This document shows, one piece after another, positions 25,150 through 34,302 of a DNA stretch of 50,909 nucleotides; the stretch's first letter is position 1, and every line of letters starts with the position of its first letter. This DNA is from Nocardia brevicatena NBRC 12119 (GTDB taxonomy: Bacteria; Actinomycetota; Actinomycetes; Mycobacteriales; Mycobacteriaceae), in NCBI RefSeq assembly GCF_000308495.1, contig NZ_BAFU01000065.1:1-50909 (forward strand), read 5' to 3'. The notes under the pieces are model-generated. The model was given only the letters and a program-made list of their open reading frames with translations. It was not told where the DNA came from and ran no database searches. The translations under genes were made by a program, and so were the position numbers.

Positions 25150-27417
25150 TCAGGATTTGGCCAGATACTCGAGCCGTTCGGCATCGACCGCGGCATGCAT
25201 CATGGCCGCCAGGCCCGGATGCCGCACCAACCCCGGGTCCTCGTCGACCACCCGCCGGGCGAGTTCCTGTGCGGTGGTGATGACCTCCAGATCGTCCAAC
25301 AGCGACAGCAGCCGCAGCGACCGCGTGGTACCCGATTGGGCCGCGCCCAGCACATCACCCTCGCGACGCTGCCGCAGATCCAGTACCGCCAACTCGAACC
25401 CGTCGGTGGTGCCCGCCACCGCCTCCAGCCGCAGCATGGCCGAACTCCCCGGTCCCGCGTCGGTGACGAGCAGGCACAGACCCGGATGCCGCCCGCGTCC
25501 GACCCGTCCGCGCAGCTGGTGCAGCTGGCTCACCCCGAACCGGTCGGCGTCCACGATCACCATGACCGTCGCGTTCGGCACATCGACGCCGACCTCGATC
25601 ACCGTGGTGCACACCAGCACATCGATCCGGCCCTCGGTGAAGGCACGCATCACCGTGTCCTTCTCGTCCGCCGGAAGCCGCCCGTGCAGCAGACCGACCC
25701 GCAGTCCCGACAGCGGCCCGGCGCGCAGCTTGTCGTACATATCCACCACAGCCTGCGTGGTGGGGGGCTCCTTGCCGTTCGAACCGGCCCGCCGGGACCT
25801 GCCGGTGCCCGCACCGTCCTCGTCGTCGCCGATCCGCGAACACACCACATACGCCTGACGCCCGGCCCGCACCTCCTCGGCAATCCGCTCCCAGGCGCGG
25901 TCCACCCAGTTCGGATGCACCCGGCGCGGAACGACCTTCGAGACGATGGGGGACCGTCCGCGCGGCAGTTGGGTGAGGGTGGAGGTCTCCAGATCCCCCA
26001 GGGTGGTCATGGCGATGGTGCGCGGGATGGGGGTGGCCGTCATCACCAGCAGATGCGGGCTCGTTCCGGGTTTCGCCTTGGCACGCAGGGCATCCCGCTG
26101 CTCCACGCCGAACCGGTGCTGTTCGTCGACCACCACCATGCCCAGATCGAAGAATTCCACCGCGTCCTGGATCAGGGCATGGGTACCGATCACGATGCCG
26201 GCGTCACCGTTCACGGCGGCCAGCAGCGCGGCCCGTTTCGCCGCGGCGGGCATGGAACCGGTCACCAACACCAGCTGCGTCGCCTGCTCGGCGGCACCCA
26301 GTTCTCCCGCCGTGCCGAGGTCGCCCAGCATCGAGCTCAGTGACCGATAGTGCTGGGCGGCAAGCACTTCGGTGGGCGCCAACAGAACACACTGCTGGCC
26401 GGCGTCGACCACCTGGAGCATGGCGTGCAGCGCGACGATGGTCTTGCCCGAACCCACCTCGCCCTGAAGCAGTCGGTGCATGGGCCGGCTACGGGACAGA
26501 TCCGCGGAGATCTCCGCGATCACCTGTCGCTGCCCCTCGGTGAGTTCGAACGGCAGCCGTTCGTCGAAGGCGGTGGCGATACCGTCGGGGCGCGGCGGAC
26601 ACTGTCGGGCGGTACGGGCGGCGACCTCGTGCCGCCGGTCGGCCAGCACCAGTTGCAGGGCCAGGGCCTCGTCGAAGCGCAGCCGGGCACGCGCGGAATC
26701 GATATCGGATTTGCGTTCCGGCAGATGGATCAGTCGCAGCGCGTCGACGACGGGCAGCAGACCCTGTTCGTCCCGGATCCGCTGCGGCAGTGGGTCTTCG
26801 ATCGGATCTAGCTGGTCGAGTACCTGCCGCACACAGGCCAGAATCTCCCAACTCTGCACCTTGGCGGTGGCCGGATAGACCGGGATGAACTCGCGCTCGA
26901 AAAACGACATGTCCACGCCGTCGGCGCCTTTCGCGCTCTGCGCCAGTCCGCGCAGATCCCCGCCACCGCGCACGGTGGTCAGGGCGAGTTCGTCGTCGCC
27001 GGCCTCGGGCAGGATCAGATAACCAGGGTGGCTCAGGTTCCACTGGCCGGGCCGCCAGTAGTTCACCGTGCCGGACATCATGGCCCGCACACCCTGGCGA
27101 ACCGCGTATTTCACCTTGTCGCCATTGAAGAACGTCACATCGACGCCGCGACCGGAGCCGGTGTCGAGCACGACCTTGAGCAGCGACCCACGCCGCTGCC
27201 GCATCGGCCGCAGCTCCGCCTTGGCGACCCGGCCGATCACCGTGATATGCGAACCGTCCTCGGGCGCTTCCTCGGTGAGCGGCTGCCCCTGGGTGGCGTA
27301 TCGCAGCGGATAGTGTCGCAGCAGATCCTCGACGGTGTGCATATCGAAGGCATCGGCCAGCGAGCCGGCGGCCTTCGCGCCGAGCAGATGGTCCAGCCGG
27401 TCGCTCAGGGTCGCCAT
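25150..27417 (-). CDS. recG: ATP-dependent DNA helicase RecG
   Basis: A 755-residue RecG, a branch-migrating helicase that remodels stalled replication forks and Holliday junctions. An N-terminal wedge/OB region (about 50-170) precedes the helicase core: Walker A LLQGEVGSGKTIVALHA, DEQH box in VVDEQHRFGVEQR, TATPIPRTIAMT, and the motif V/VI region TTVIEVGVDVPNAT and QLRGRVGRG. A Gly/Ser/Arg-rich insertion lies after VCSRIGDDEDG. It converges on the RamB-like gene with a gap of 3 nt. The DAK2 gene ends 69 nt upstream of its start. Confidence 0.98.
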   Translation of the reverse strand: MATLSDRLDHLLGAKAAGSLADAFDMHTVEDLLRHYPLRYATQGQPLTEEAPEDGSHITVIGRVAKAELRPMRQRRGSLLKVVLDTGSGRGVDVTFFNGDKVKYAVRQGVRAMMSGTVNYWRPGQWNLSHPGYLILPEAGDDELALTTVRGGGDLRGLAQSAKGADGVDMSFFEREFIPVYPATAKVQSWEILACVRQVLDQLDPIEDPLPQRIRDEQGLLPVVDALRLIHLPERKSDIDSARARLRFDEALALQLVLADRRHEVAARTARQCPPRPDGIATAFDERLPFELTEGQRQVIAEISADLSRSRPMHRLLQGEVGSGKTIVALHAMLQVVDAGQQCVLLAPTEVLAAQHYRSLSSMLGDLGTAGELGAAEQATQLVLVTGSMPAAAKRAALLAAVNGDAGIVIGTHALIQDAVEFFDLGMVVVDEQHRFGVEQRDALRAKAKPGTSPHLLVMTATPIPRTIAMTTLGDLETSTLTQLPRGRSPIVSKVVPRRVHPNWVDRAWERIAEEVRAGRQAYVVCSRIGDDEDGAGTGRSRRAGSNGKEPPTTQAVVDMYDKLRAGPLSGLRVGLLHGRLPADEKDTVMRAFTEGRIDVLVCTTVIEVGVDVPNATVMVIVDADRFGVSQLHQLRGRVGRGRHPGLCLLVTDAGPGSSAMLRLEAVAGTTDGFELAVLDLRQRREGDVLGAAQSGTTRSLRLLSLLDDLEVITTAQELARRVVDEDPGLVRHPGLAAMMHAAVDAERLEYLAKS

Positions 27418-27486
27418 GGCCTCGTTCCCGTCGTCATCCCGTGCCGTCGCACCCGACCACCTCGTTCCACACCCGTCCGTATCCGA

Positions 27487-29376
27487 TTATTCGACGCCCA
27501 GCTGCACCAGATCACCGTGCTGGCCCCCGGTATACACGGTGACCTCGACACCGGGGAATTCCGCGCCGATATGCTCCACCAACTCGTCGACGAGCCCGGG
27601 CGGCGCGACCGCGCCCACCAGCAGGGTGACCAGTTCACCGCCCAGCCCGAGCATGCGATCCAGCAGTATCTGTCCGGCGGCCCGGACATCCCGGTCGATC
27701 ACCACCACATCGTGGCCGACCAACCCCAGTCCGTCACCGGTCTCGCAGGTACCGACCATGGTGAGCGCACGGCCCCGCGCGACCCGCAGCGAACCCCAGC
27801 GGGTCGCCGCGGCCGCCTCGGACATGGCGAAGGCATCGTCCACCGCGATCCGCGCCCGGTCGTGAACGGCCAGCGCCGCCAGCCCCTGCACCATGCTGCC
27901 GCTCGGCAGCAACAGCACATCCCGACGCGCGTGGCGGGCCGCGACACCGACCGCGACCAACTCCTGTGCGGGCAGCGCGCCGTTCGGCAGCACCAGCACC
28001 TCCCGGTGCGGCATCCGGCGGATCGCCGCCAGTAGCGTCGCCGTATCGACCGGGCCGTCACCGCCCACCACCACCGCGCCCGACGCCTCGAACAGGGCAA
28101 CGGCCCCCGCCCCCGAGGCCACCGCGAGCACCCCCCGGCCGTGCCCGGTATTCGGTTTCCGAGGCGGTGGCCCGGTGTCCGCGACCTCTTCGGCTCGCGG
28201 GGGACTCACCCGCTCGGTCCATAACCGCGCGTCGATACCCCCCGGGGACGCGGAACCGGCCCATGTCGATGGGGCACCGGGTTCCGCGCACTCGTGCGGG
28301 TCGACGGTGAAACTTTCGACCCGAATTCCGCGCAGCGACCCCGCCGCCAACCCGGCCTCCACCGCCGCGCCGGCGTCCGCGCAGTGCACATGCGCCGACC
28401 AGGTGCGCTCACCGTCACCGACGACGACCACTGAATCCCCCAGTTCCGCGAGCCGGCGCCGAAGGGCTGCCACCCGGCGTTCATCGGTCTCGGCGATCCG
28501 GTACATCACCTCGTATCCGATCGGCGGACGACGGTCGCGCGCGGCGGCGCCGGGCCCGTCGCGCCGATATTCCGGCCGGACGGGTGGTCGGCCCGTGATG
28601 AGCGCGACCGCGCTGTCCAGCAGCACCAGCAATCCGCGGGCACCCGCGTCGACGACGCCCGCCTCGGCCAGCACACCGAGCTGCGTGGGAGTATCCTCCA
28701 GCGCTCGCGCCGCGCCCTCGGCCGCCGCTGCCGCGACCGCGGCCAGTTCGGGATCGGTGCAGTCGGCGGCCGCGCGGCCGGCCCGGTCGAGCACGGTCAG
28801 CACGGTTCCCTCGACAGGCGTACTGAGGCCGGCACGCACCAGGGCGGCCGCGCGCGCCAGCGCCGCCCGATATGTCTCGCCGGTCAACGGTCCCGCCGCG
28901 GCCGCTTCGGCGATGCCCCGCAATACCTGGGACAGGATGATTCCCGAGTTTCCCCGCGCTCCCGCCGTCGCGCCCCGCGCCATGGCCGCCGCCACCGGAT
29001 GGGCCGATACCCGCACCGCACCGTCCCCGAGCCCGGCCCGCTGTCGCGCCCCCGTTCCTTCCACGGTCCCGTCGGACGCCGCGACATATCCCCCGTCGCT
29101 CGGGACCGTGCGGGTCGATTCCCCGGCCACCGTATCGCCGTGGCCGGTGCGGACGGCCGACTCCGCGGCGGATACGGCGGCGCGCATGGTGGCCAGCAGG
29201 TTCGTACCGGTATCCCCATCGGGGATCGGGAAGACGTTGAGCGCGTCGATCTCCGCGCGCCGTTCCTCGAGCCCGGCCAGGCAGATCCGGCCCCAGTGCA
29301 GCAGCGCCGCACCATCGAGCGTTTCGTGCTCGAGGACCTCCGGACCGCTCACCTGCCGGGATTCGGGCAACGTCAC
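27487..29376 (-). CDS. DAK2 domain protein, FakA/YloV type
   Basis: A 629-residue protein with an N-terminal DAK2/DhaL domain (about 20-240) bearing [17 protein letters not shown] for ATP/Mg binding and [15 protein letters not shown], a middle region, and a C-terminal DegV-like portion. In Firmicutes FakA phosphorylates fatty acids bound by FakB (DegV) proteins; whether this actinobacterial relative does so is not known. About 50 residues after [11 protein letters not shown] are a low-complexity insertion. The start is GTG at 29376 with AGGAACGAG upstream. M. tuberculosis has the same gene between recG and ung (Rv2974c/Rv2975c), there split in two; here it is one intact frame. Confidence 0.88.
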   Translation of the reverse strand: MTLPESRQVSGPEVLEHETLDGAALLHWGRICLAGLEERRAEIDALNVFPIPDGDTGTNLLATMRAAVSAAESAVRTGHGDTVAGESTRTVPSDGGYVAASDGTVEGTGARQRAGLGDGAVRVSAHPVAAAMARGATAGARGNSGIILSQVLRGIAEAAAAGPLTGETYRAALARAAALVRAGLSTPVEGTVLTVLDRAGRAAADCTDPELAAVAAAAAEGAARALEDTPTQLGVLAEAGVVDAGARGLLVLLDSAVALITGRPPVRPEYRRDGPGAAARDRRPPIGYEVMYRIAETDERRVAALRRRLAELGDSVVVVGDGERTWSAHVHCADAGAAVEAGLAAGSLRGIRVESFTVDPHECAEPGAPSTWAGSASPGGIDARLWTERVSPPRAEEVADTGPPPRKPNTGHGRGVLAVASGAGAVALFEASGAVVVGGDGPVDTATLLAAIRRMPHREVLVLPNGALPAQELVAVGVAARHARRDVLLLPSGSMVQGLAALAVHDRARIAVDDAFAMSEAAAATRWGSLRVARGRALTMVGTCETGDGLGLVGHDVVVIDRDVRAAGQILLDRMLGLGGELVTLLVGAVAPPGLVDELVEHIGAEFPGVEVTVYTGGQHGDLVQLGVE

Positions 29377-29458
29377 CTCGTTCCTGTCGTCGGGTCGGTG
29401 CCCGCCAGGTTAGTCGGCGGCACCCGTGCCGCATCCGTCACCCGAGGACCAACCCGGT

Positions 29459-29488
29459 TTGGTGGATCGCCGCGGCGGCAGATACTCT
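29459..29488 (+). promoter_or_regulatory. Candidate rpmB promoter
   Basis: TTGGTG (29459-29464), 18-nt spacer, TACTCT (29483-29488). This predicts an untranslated leader of about 128 nt before rpmB. Moderate match only. Confidence 0.4.
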
Positions 29489-29622
29489 TGCAGGGTTGCC
29501 GCGCGTGGCCGTTGCCGGCCTGCGCTCGCCGACCGATATCGGCAGGCATGAAGACATATGATCCCGGACCGGCTGTCGCACCACAGCGGGTCCCCCTCGA
29601 GGACACGAAGGAGTTCGCGACT

Positions 29623-29814
29623 ATGGCTGCCGTCTGCGACGTCTGCGCCAAGGGCCCCGGCTTCGGGAAGTCGGTCTCGCACTCGCACCGACGCACCAAC
29701 CGTCGTTGGAACCCGAACATCCAGACCGTGCGTGCGCAGGTCTCCCCGGGCAACACCCGCCGGATGAACGTGTGCACCTCCTGCCTGAAGGCGGGCAAGG
29801 TCGTCCGCGGCTGA
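29623..29814 (+). CDS. rpmB: 50S ribosomal protein L28
   Basis: A 63-residue L28 ([32 protein letters not shown]). It keeps two CxxC pairs (VCDVC and CTSC), marking the zinc-binding version. The ATG at 29623 has GAAGGAG 9 nt upstream. It stands alone, divergent from the DAK2 gene, as in mycobacteria (rpmB1 beside Rv2975c). Confidence 0.98.
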   Translation: MAAVCDVCAKGPGFGKSVSHSHRRTNRRWNPNIQTVRAQVSPGNTRRMNVCTSCLKAGKVVRG

Positions 29815-29928
29815 ATCGGCCGACAGAGCGCAGTTTCCCAGCGTCGCCCCGGCACCTGTACGGGTGGTCCGGGGCTTCCTCGTTCCCGCGCCCACCATGG
29901 GTTGGGCACCGGCCTGCAAGGGACACCG

Positions 29929-30462
29929 ATGAACACCTCGCCCGAGCCCGACGGTCCGTGGCATATCGCCCCTCTCTCCGCCGGACACACCCGCTCGCTG
30001 GCCGAATGCCATATCGCCTGTTGGCGTGAGGCGTACCGCGGCCTGGTCCCCGACCACGTGCCGGCCGCGTTCGACGTGGACCGGCGCGCCGAACAGTGGG
30101 ACCGGATATATCACGAAGGCCTCGGACAGACCTGGGTCGCGCTGCTGGGCGACGAGGTCATCGGATTCGCCGGTGCCGGGCCGCCCCGCGACGAACCGCC
30201 GGTGGCGGAGACCGAGCTCGGGGCCATGTACGTCCGCGCGATCTGGTACGGCACCGGCATCGCCCACGCGCTCATGCGCACCGCGCTGGACCCGCGCCGG
30301 TCGTGCTCACTGTGGGTCTTCGAACGTAACCCTCGGGCCAGGGCGTTCTACACCAAATACGGATTCGAACCCGACGGCACCGCCCGGGCCGAACGTTTCG
30401 CAGGCGTCACCGAGATCAGATTGGTGCGCCCGAGGGCCGACGCCCACTGTCCGACGGCGTAA
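29929..30462 (+). CDS. GNAT-family N-acetyltransferase
   Basis: A 177-residue acetyltransferase. GNAT features visible: helix pair HIACWREAYRGLVPD, strand TWVALLGDEVIGFAGAG, ELGAMYVRAIWYGTGIAHALM as the acetyl-CoA-binding loop (a Gln/Arg-x-x-Gly-x-Gly variant reading R-A-I-W-Y-G-T-G), and the late FERNPRARAFYTKYGFEPDGT element typical of the fold. The ATG at 29929 has AAGGGA 7 nt upstream. Substrate unknown. It follows rpmB by 114 nt and converges on the hydrolase gene. Confidence 0.9.
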   Translation: MNTSPEPDGPWHIAPLSAGHTRSLAECHIACWREAYRGLVPDHVPAAFDVDRRAEQWDRIYHEGLGQTWVALLGDEVIGFAGAGPPRDEPPVAETELGAMYVRAIWYGTGIAHALMRTALDPRRSCSLWVFERNPRARAFYTKYGFEPDGTARAERFAGVTEIRLVRPRADAHCPTA

Positions 30463-30605
30463 TCGGAGGTCCACGCCCCCGGACCGGGGCCCGGGTTCCC
30501 GATCGCGCACGGCCGCGGCCCCGGTGGAAACGGCCCGGCCGGTCGTGAGAACATCCGCCATGCGTGGTCCCGCCCCGCGGCGCTTCTCCGTCCGGTCGGC
30601 CCCGC

Positions 30606-31487
30606 TCAGCCCACCCGGAGCACGAATCCGGTGACCGCCTCGGTGAACGCGTCATTGTCGTCACCGGCCGCGGTATGCGCCGCGTCACCGATCTCCACCA
30701 ACTCGGCGTGCGGCACCAACTCCCGGAACTCCGCGGCCGCCGCGGCGCTCACCACATCCGAGCGCAGGCCGCGGACCAGCAGTACCGGGATGGTCAGCGC
30801 CCGGGCGGCGCGCTCCATCGTGCGGGTCGTCTCCTCGGAGTCCACGAGTTGGGTCGTGTCCGCCGCGCGGTCGCCGAGCATGCCCGGGTCCCAGTGCCAG
30901 TACCACCGGCCGTCGCGTTGCCGCAGGTTGCGCAGCAGCCCGTGGGTGCTCTTCGGGCGTGGCCGGTGCGGCAGGTACGCGGCCACGGCGTCGGCGGCCT
31001 GATCGAGGGTGTCGAAACCGTCGCGGTGTCTGCCGAGGAAATCGAGCACCCGGGTCACTCCCTCGGGTTCGGGTCGGGTGACGATGTCGACCAGGACCAG
31101 CGCGGAGATCGCCTCCCCGCCCGGGGCGGCGGTGGCCAGCAGTCCGGTGATACCTCCCATACTGGCCCCCACCACGACAGCGGGGCCGCCGCCCAGTTGG
31201 TCCAGCACCTCGATCAGGTCGGCCACCATGACCTCGCGGCTGTAGTCGCGGTCCGGCGCCCACTGGCTGTCGCCGTGCCCGCGGGCATCGACGGTGACGG
31301 CCCGGATCCCGGCCGCGCCCAGTGCGGTGCCGCTACGCTTCCACGAATGTCTGGTCTGGCCGCCGCCGTGCAGGAAGACGACCAGTGGACCGTCGGAAGG
31401 CCCGTAACGGTCCGCAACGAGCTCGATCCCGCCCGAACCGCGCAGCCGCAGTCGGACGGGATCGAGCAGATTGTTCGCATTACTCAC
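30606..31487 (-). CDS. Alpha/beta hydrolase
   Basis: A 293-residue alpha/beta hydrolase. Oxyanion region VVFLHGGGQTRHSW, nucleophile elbow VVGASMGG with catalytic Ser, acid in LLVRGLRSDVV, and catalytic His in IGDAAHTAAGDD. Substrate is unknown; such proteins cover esterases, epoxide hydrolases and peroxidases. The GTG at 31487 (MSNANNLLDP) is chosen; another GTG at 31505 adds six residues, and neither has a good ribosome site. It is the last gene of a minus run after thiL, ung and a small secreted protein. Confidence 0.9.
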   Translation of the reverse strand: MSNANNLLDPVRLRLRGSGGIELVADRYGPSDGPLVVFLHGGGQTRHSWKRSGTALGAAGIRAVTVDARGHGDSQWAPDRDYSREVMVADLIEVLDQLGGGPAVVVGASMGGITGLLATAAPGGEAISALVLVDIVTRPEPEGVTRVLDFLGRHRDGFDTLDQAADAVAAYLPHRPRPKSTHGLLRNLRQRDGRWYWHWDPGMLGDRAADTTQLVDSEETTRTMERAARALTIPVLLVRGLRSDVVSAAAAAEFRELVPHAELVEIGDAAHTAAGDDNDAFTEAVTGFVLRVG

Positions 31488-31535
31488 GATCCGAGGATCG
31501 CACAACGCCGGAGTTACGCCGTAAAAACGGCGGGA

Positions 31536-31799
31536 TCAGCAGTCCAGCTTCATCCCGCTGAAGGTCCGCTGGAACAGGCACGCGGCCGAGCCGGTAGCCG
31601 ACGAGGAGATCGTCGACGAACCGCTGGAGGTGAACTCCTCGGCGACCGGCCGGGTCTCGGGCTCGGTGACCGGGGTCTGCTCCCGCTCCAGGGCGAGCGG
31701 GGCCGCGCTCGCGCTCGCCGCGCCGGCGGCCAGGGCCGCGCATACGGCGAACGTGGCGGTGGTACCGCGCAGTGCACCGCGAACGGTGGTGGTGTGCAT
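31536..31799 (-). CDS. Small secreted protein with paired C-terminal cysteines
   Basis: An 87-residue protein with a typical Sec signal peptide: basic start, hydrophobic core at about 13-30, and AxA-type cleavage near SASAAP (about residue 34). The mature part is about 53 residues, rich in Thr/Ser/Glu, and ends SGSAACLFQRTFSGMKLDC-type: its only two cysteines lie near the C-terminus, one at the very last position, so a disulfide loop of about 15 residues is possible. No known family was recognised. The ATG at 31799 has GAGGAG 7 nt upstream. It lies between ung and the hydrolase and is absent from the mycobacterial order as I know it. Confidence 0.75.
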   Translation of the reverse strand: MHTTTVRGALRGTTATFAVCAALAAGAASASAAPLALEREQTPVTEPETRPVAEEFTSSGSSTISSSATGSAACLFQRTFSGMKLDC

Positions 31800-31835
31800 G
31801 TAGGTGCTCCTCACTTCTTTTTTTCTCGACACCTG

Positions 31836-32519
31836 TCAGGGCAGGCGCCAGTCCACCGGTTCCGCGCCGAGTTCGTCGAGCAGCTCGTTGGCTCGGGAGA
31901 ACGGACGGGAACCGAAGAATCCCCGGGACGCCGACAGCGGCGACGGGTGCGGTGACTCTATACAAGGAACCTCGGCCCGGGCCAGTGTCGGTTTCAGCGA
32001 GGCGGCGTCACGGCCCCACAGAATCGCGACCAGGGGTTCGTCCCGCGCCACCAGCGCGTGGATCGCCCGCTCGGTGACCTCTTCCCAACCCTTGCCGCGG
32101 TGCGAGGCCGGTTTGCCCGGCATCACCGTCAGCACCCGGTTCAGCAGCAGCACACCCTGGTCCGACCACGGAGTCAGATCACCGCATGACGGGGTCGGAT
32201 ATCCGAGGTCCTTGCTGTATTCGGCGAAGATATTGGCGAGGCTGCGCGGAACCGGCGAAACGTCCGGCGCCACCGAGAAGCTCAACCCCATCGGATGCCC
32301 GGGAGTGGGGTATGGGTCCTGGCCCACGATCAGCACTCGAACCTTGTGAAACGGACGCTGGAAAGCGCGCAGCACATGATCGCCGGCGGGTAGATAGCCG
32401 CGGCCCGCGGCGTTCTCGGCGCGGAGGAAATCACCCATTTGCGCGATGCGATCGGCCACGGGTTCCAGTGCCTGTGCCCAGCCCGGATCCACGATTTCCG
32501 ACAGTGGTTTCGTGCCCAT
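31836..32519 (-). CDS. ung: Uracil-DNA glycosylase
   Basis: A 227-residue family-1 uracil-DNA glycosylase that removes uracil arising from cytosine deamination, important in a high-GC genome. Catalytic motif [18 protein letters not shown] carries the active Asp, and the [18 protein letters not shown] segment is the minor-groove loop with catalytic His. Length and ends fit. The ATG at 32519 lies 11 nt after the thiL stop, so the two are probably co-transcribed, as in M. tuberculosis. Confidence 0.98.
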   Translation of the reverse strand: MGTKPLSEIVDPGWAQALEPVADRIAQMGDFLRAENAAGRGYLPAGDHVLRAFQRPFHKVRVLIVGQDPYPTPGHPMGLSFSVAPDVSPVPRSLANIFAEYSKDLGYPTPSCGDLTPWSDQGVLLLNRVLTVMPGKPASHRGKGWEEVTERAIHALVARDEPLVAILWGRDAASLKPTLARAEVPCIESPHPSPLSASRGFFGSRPFSRANELLDELGAEPVDWRLP

Positions 32520-32530
32520 GACCGCACAAC

Positions 32531-33505
32531 CTATCGTGATTCGCCGGTATCCGACGAGTCCACCCCGGAGAACGACTCCCACCCCCCGCGGCCCGGCCGC
32601 CGGCATCCGTCGACGGTCACCCCGTGACCAGCCGAAACGCTGCCGACCGGAACCCATCCCGGCGGTGTCGGCACCCCTGGCGGCCATACCCCGGCGAAGG
32701 CGTGGTCCTCGCCGCCGGTCAGAATCCATTGCAGCGCATCGGCTTCCAGTGCCGCCGCGCACTCGTCGAGTTCCGTGTCGCGCAGCGCGGCGGAATCGAG
32801 ATCGATGGCGACCCCCGACGCGCCGGCGATATGCCCGAGATCGGCGAGCAGACCGTCGGAGATATCGGTCAGCGCGTCCGGCGCCGCACCCGCGGCGACG
32901 GCCTCGCGCACCGCCTCGTAGGGCGGCCGGGGAACCCGATGGGTGGCGAGGGCGCCGGCCCACTCCGGTTCGTCCGCGCGGCCCGCGGCCAATACCGCGA
33001 GCCCGGCCGCCGACCAGCCGAGGCGCCCGGCCACCGCGACGGTACCGCCCACCCGGGCCCCCGACCGGGTGACGGGTTCGGTGCCGATCGGATCGCCGAA
33101 GGCGGTCACCGAGATCACCACCTGCGGACTGCGCACCAGATCGCCACCGGCGATCGAACCCCCGGCCCGGGCGGCCTCGTCCCAGAGGCCGGCGGCCAAC
33201 TCCTCCGCGAACGCGACGGGTGTCTCGGCCGGGCAGCCCAATGCCACCACATAACCGGTCGGCACCGCGCCCATGGCATAGACATCGGCCGCGTTCTGGG
33301 CGATGGCCTTGCGGCCGACCTCGCGCGGGCTCGACCAGTCCAGCCGGAAATGCCGATCCTGCACCAGCATGTCCGTGGTCACCACATATCGTCCGCGGGT
33401 GGCCAGCACGGCCGCGTCGTCACCCGGGCCGAGCAGGACGCCCGGCCCTTGCGCTCGACCGCCGGTGATGCGCTCGATCAGCGCGAACTCGCCGAGTTCA
33501 CGCAC
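32531..33505 (-). CDS. thiL: Thiamine-monophosphate kinase
   Basis: ThiL phosphorylates thiamine phosphate to thiamine diphosphate. The visible family core is intact: [38 protein letters not shown]-type region, [24 protein letters not shown] and [14 protein letters not shown], then the ATP-site GGEDHAF. The only start in this frame near the conserved N-terminus is GTG at 33505, giving 324 residues and almost no leader before the LGEF motif. A 21-codon frame (ATG 33563, stop 33498, MERIGSERAENQYQG...) overlaps this start in a different frame and looks like the missing N-terminus; one G fewer in a GGG run at 33521-33524 would fuse them. So the true N-terminus is uncertain. Confidence 0.93.
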   Translation of the reverse strand: MRELGEFALIERITGGRAQGPGVLLGPGDDAAVLATRGRYVVTTDMLVQDRHFRLDWSSPREVGRKAIAQNAADVYAMGAVPTGYVVALGCPAETPVAFAEELAAGLWDEAARAGGSIAGGDLVRSPQVVISVTAFGDPIGTEPVTRSGARVGGTVAVAGRLGWSAAGLAVLAAGRADEPEWAGALATHRVPRPPYEAVREAVAAGAAPDALTDISDGLLADLGHIAGASGVAIDLDSAALRDTELDECAAALEADALQWILTGGEDHAFAGVWPPGVPTPPGWVPVGSVSAGHGVTVDGCRRPGRGGWESFSGVDSSDTGESR

Positions 33506-33675
33506 CGTCGCCGGTTGTGCCCTGGTACTGATTTTCGGCCCTTTCCGACCCGATCCGCTCCATGTCCTTCCGGCGAGGTGTCTGCTCGACCGGAACCGTC
33601 CCGACGGTACCCTGTGCCCGGGTGACCAGGCAGTTGTGCCCACGAGAATCAGTCGCGCAGGAAGGATCGTCGACG

Positions 33676-34293
33676 ATGGCGGCGAAAACGCCGGACGAGC
33701 CGCAGACACCGGATACCCCCGAGACCGGGGATACCTCCGAAACCGAGCGCAACCCCTACCCGCCCGCTCTCCTCGCGACCGCGGTGGCGCTGCCCATCGC
33801 ACTGGTGGTCGGTGTGGTGGTCGCCGCGGTGATCGCCCTGCGCGCCCCGGTGGAACGGGAACCGCTGGCACTGGGCCCGGTACCGGCCCCGGCCGCCGCG
33901 AGTCCGGCGTGCGCGACCTTCGTCCCCGCGCTCCCCGCCGAGTTGGGCGACTTCACCGAATCGACGCTGGTGGAACCCGTCCCTCCGGCGACCCGCGCAT
34001 GGCAACGCCCCGACGGCGGCGAGCCGATCGTCGTGCGTTGCGGGCTGGACCGCCCGCTGGAATTCGATCGCGCCTCCCCCATCCAGATGGTCAACGGCGT
34101 CCAGTGGTTCGAGGTCCGCGACCCGGCGGGCGGCGATACCGGCCTGAGCACCTGGTACGCGGTGGACCGGGAAGCCTATATCGCCTTGACCGTCCCCGAC
34201 GGCTCGGGCCCCACCCCCCTCCAGGTGGTGTCCGACACGATCACCGCGCACCTGCCGGCCCGCCCGATCGATCCGGGCGAGCTGCCCAACTGA
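33676..34293 (+). CDS. DUF3515 family membrane protein
   Basis: A 205-residue protein: 28 Pro/Thr/Glu-rich residues, one transmembrane segment (about 33-57), and an outside domain recognisable as DUF3515 by SPACATFVPALPAELGDF, a WQRPDGGEPIVVRCGLDRP and GVQWFEVRDP. The domain is found in actinobacteria, next to thiL in many genomes; its function is unknown. The ATG at 33676 follows GCAGGAAGG by about 10 nt; a possible promoter, TACCCT with TCGACC 16 nt upstream, lies near 33596-33622. It is divergent from thiL and ends 9 nt before ddl on the other strand. Confidence 0.9.
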   Translation: MAAKTPDEPQTPDTPETGDTSETERNPYPPALLATAVALPIALVVGVVVAAVIALRAPVEREPLALGPVPAPAAASPACATFVPALPAELGDFTESTLVEPVPPATRAWQRPDGGEPIVVRCGLDRPLEFDRASPIQMVNGVQWFEVRDPAGGDTGLSTWYAVDREAYIALTVPDGSGPTPLQVVSDTITAHLPARPIDPGELPN

Positions 34294-34302
34294 GCCCGCC
34301 CG

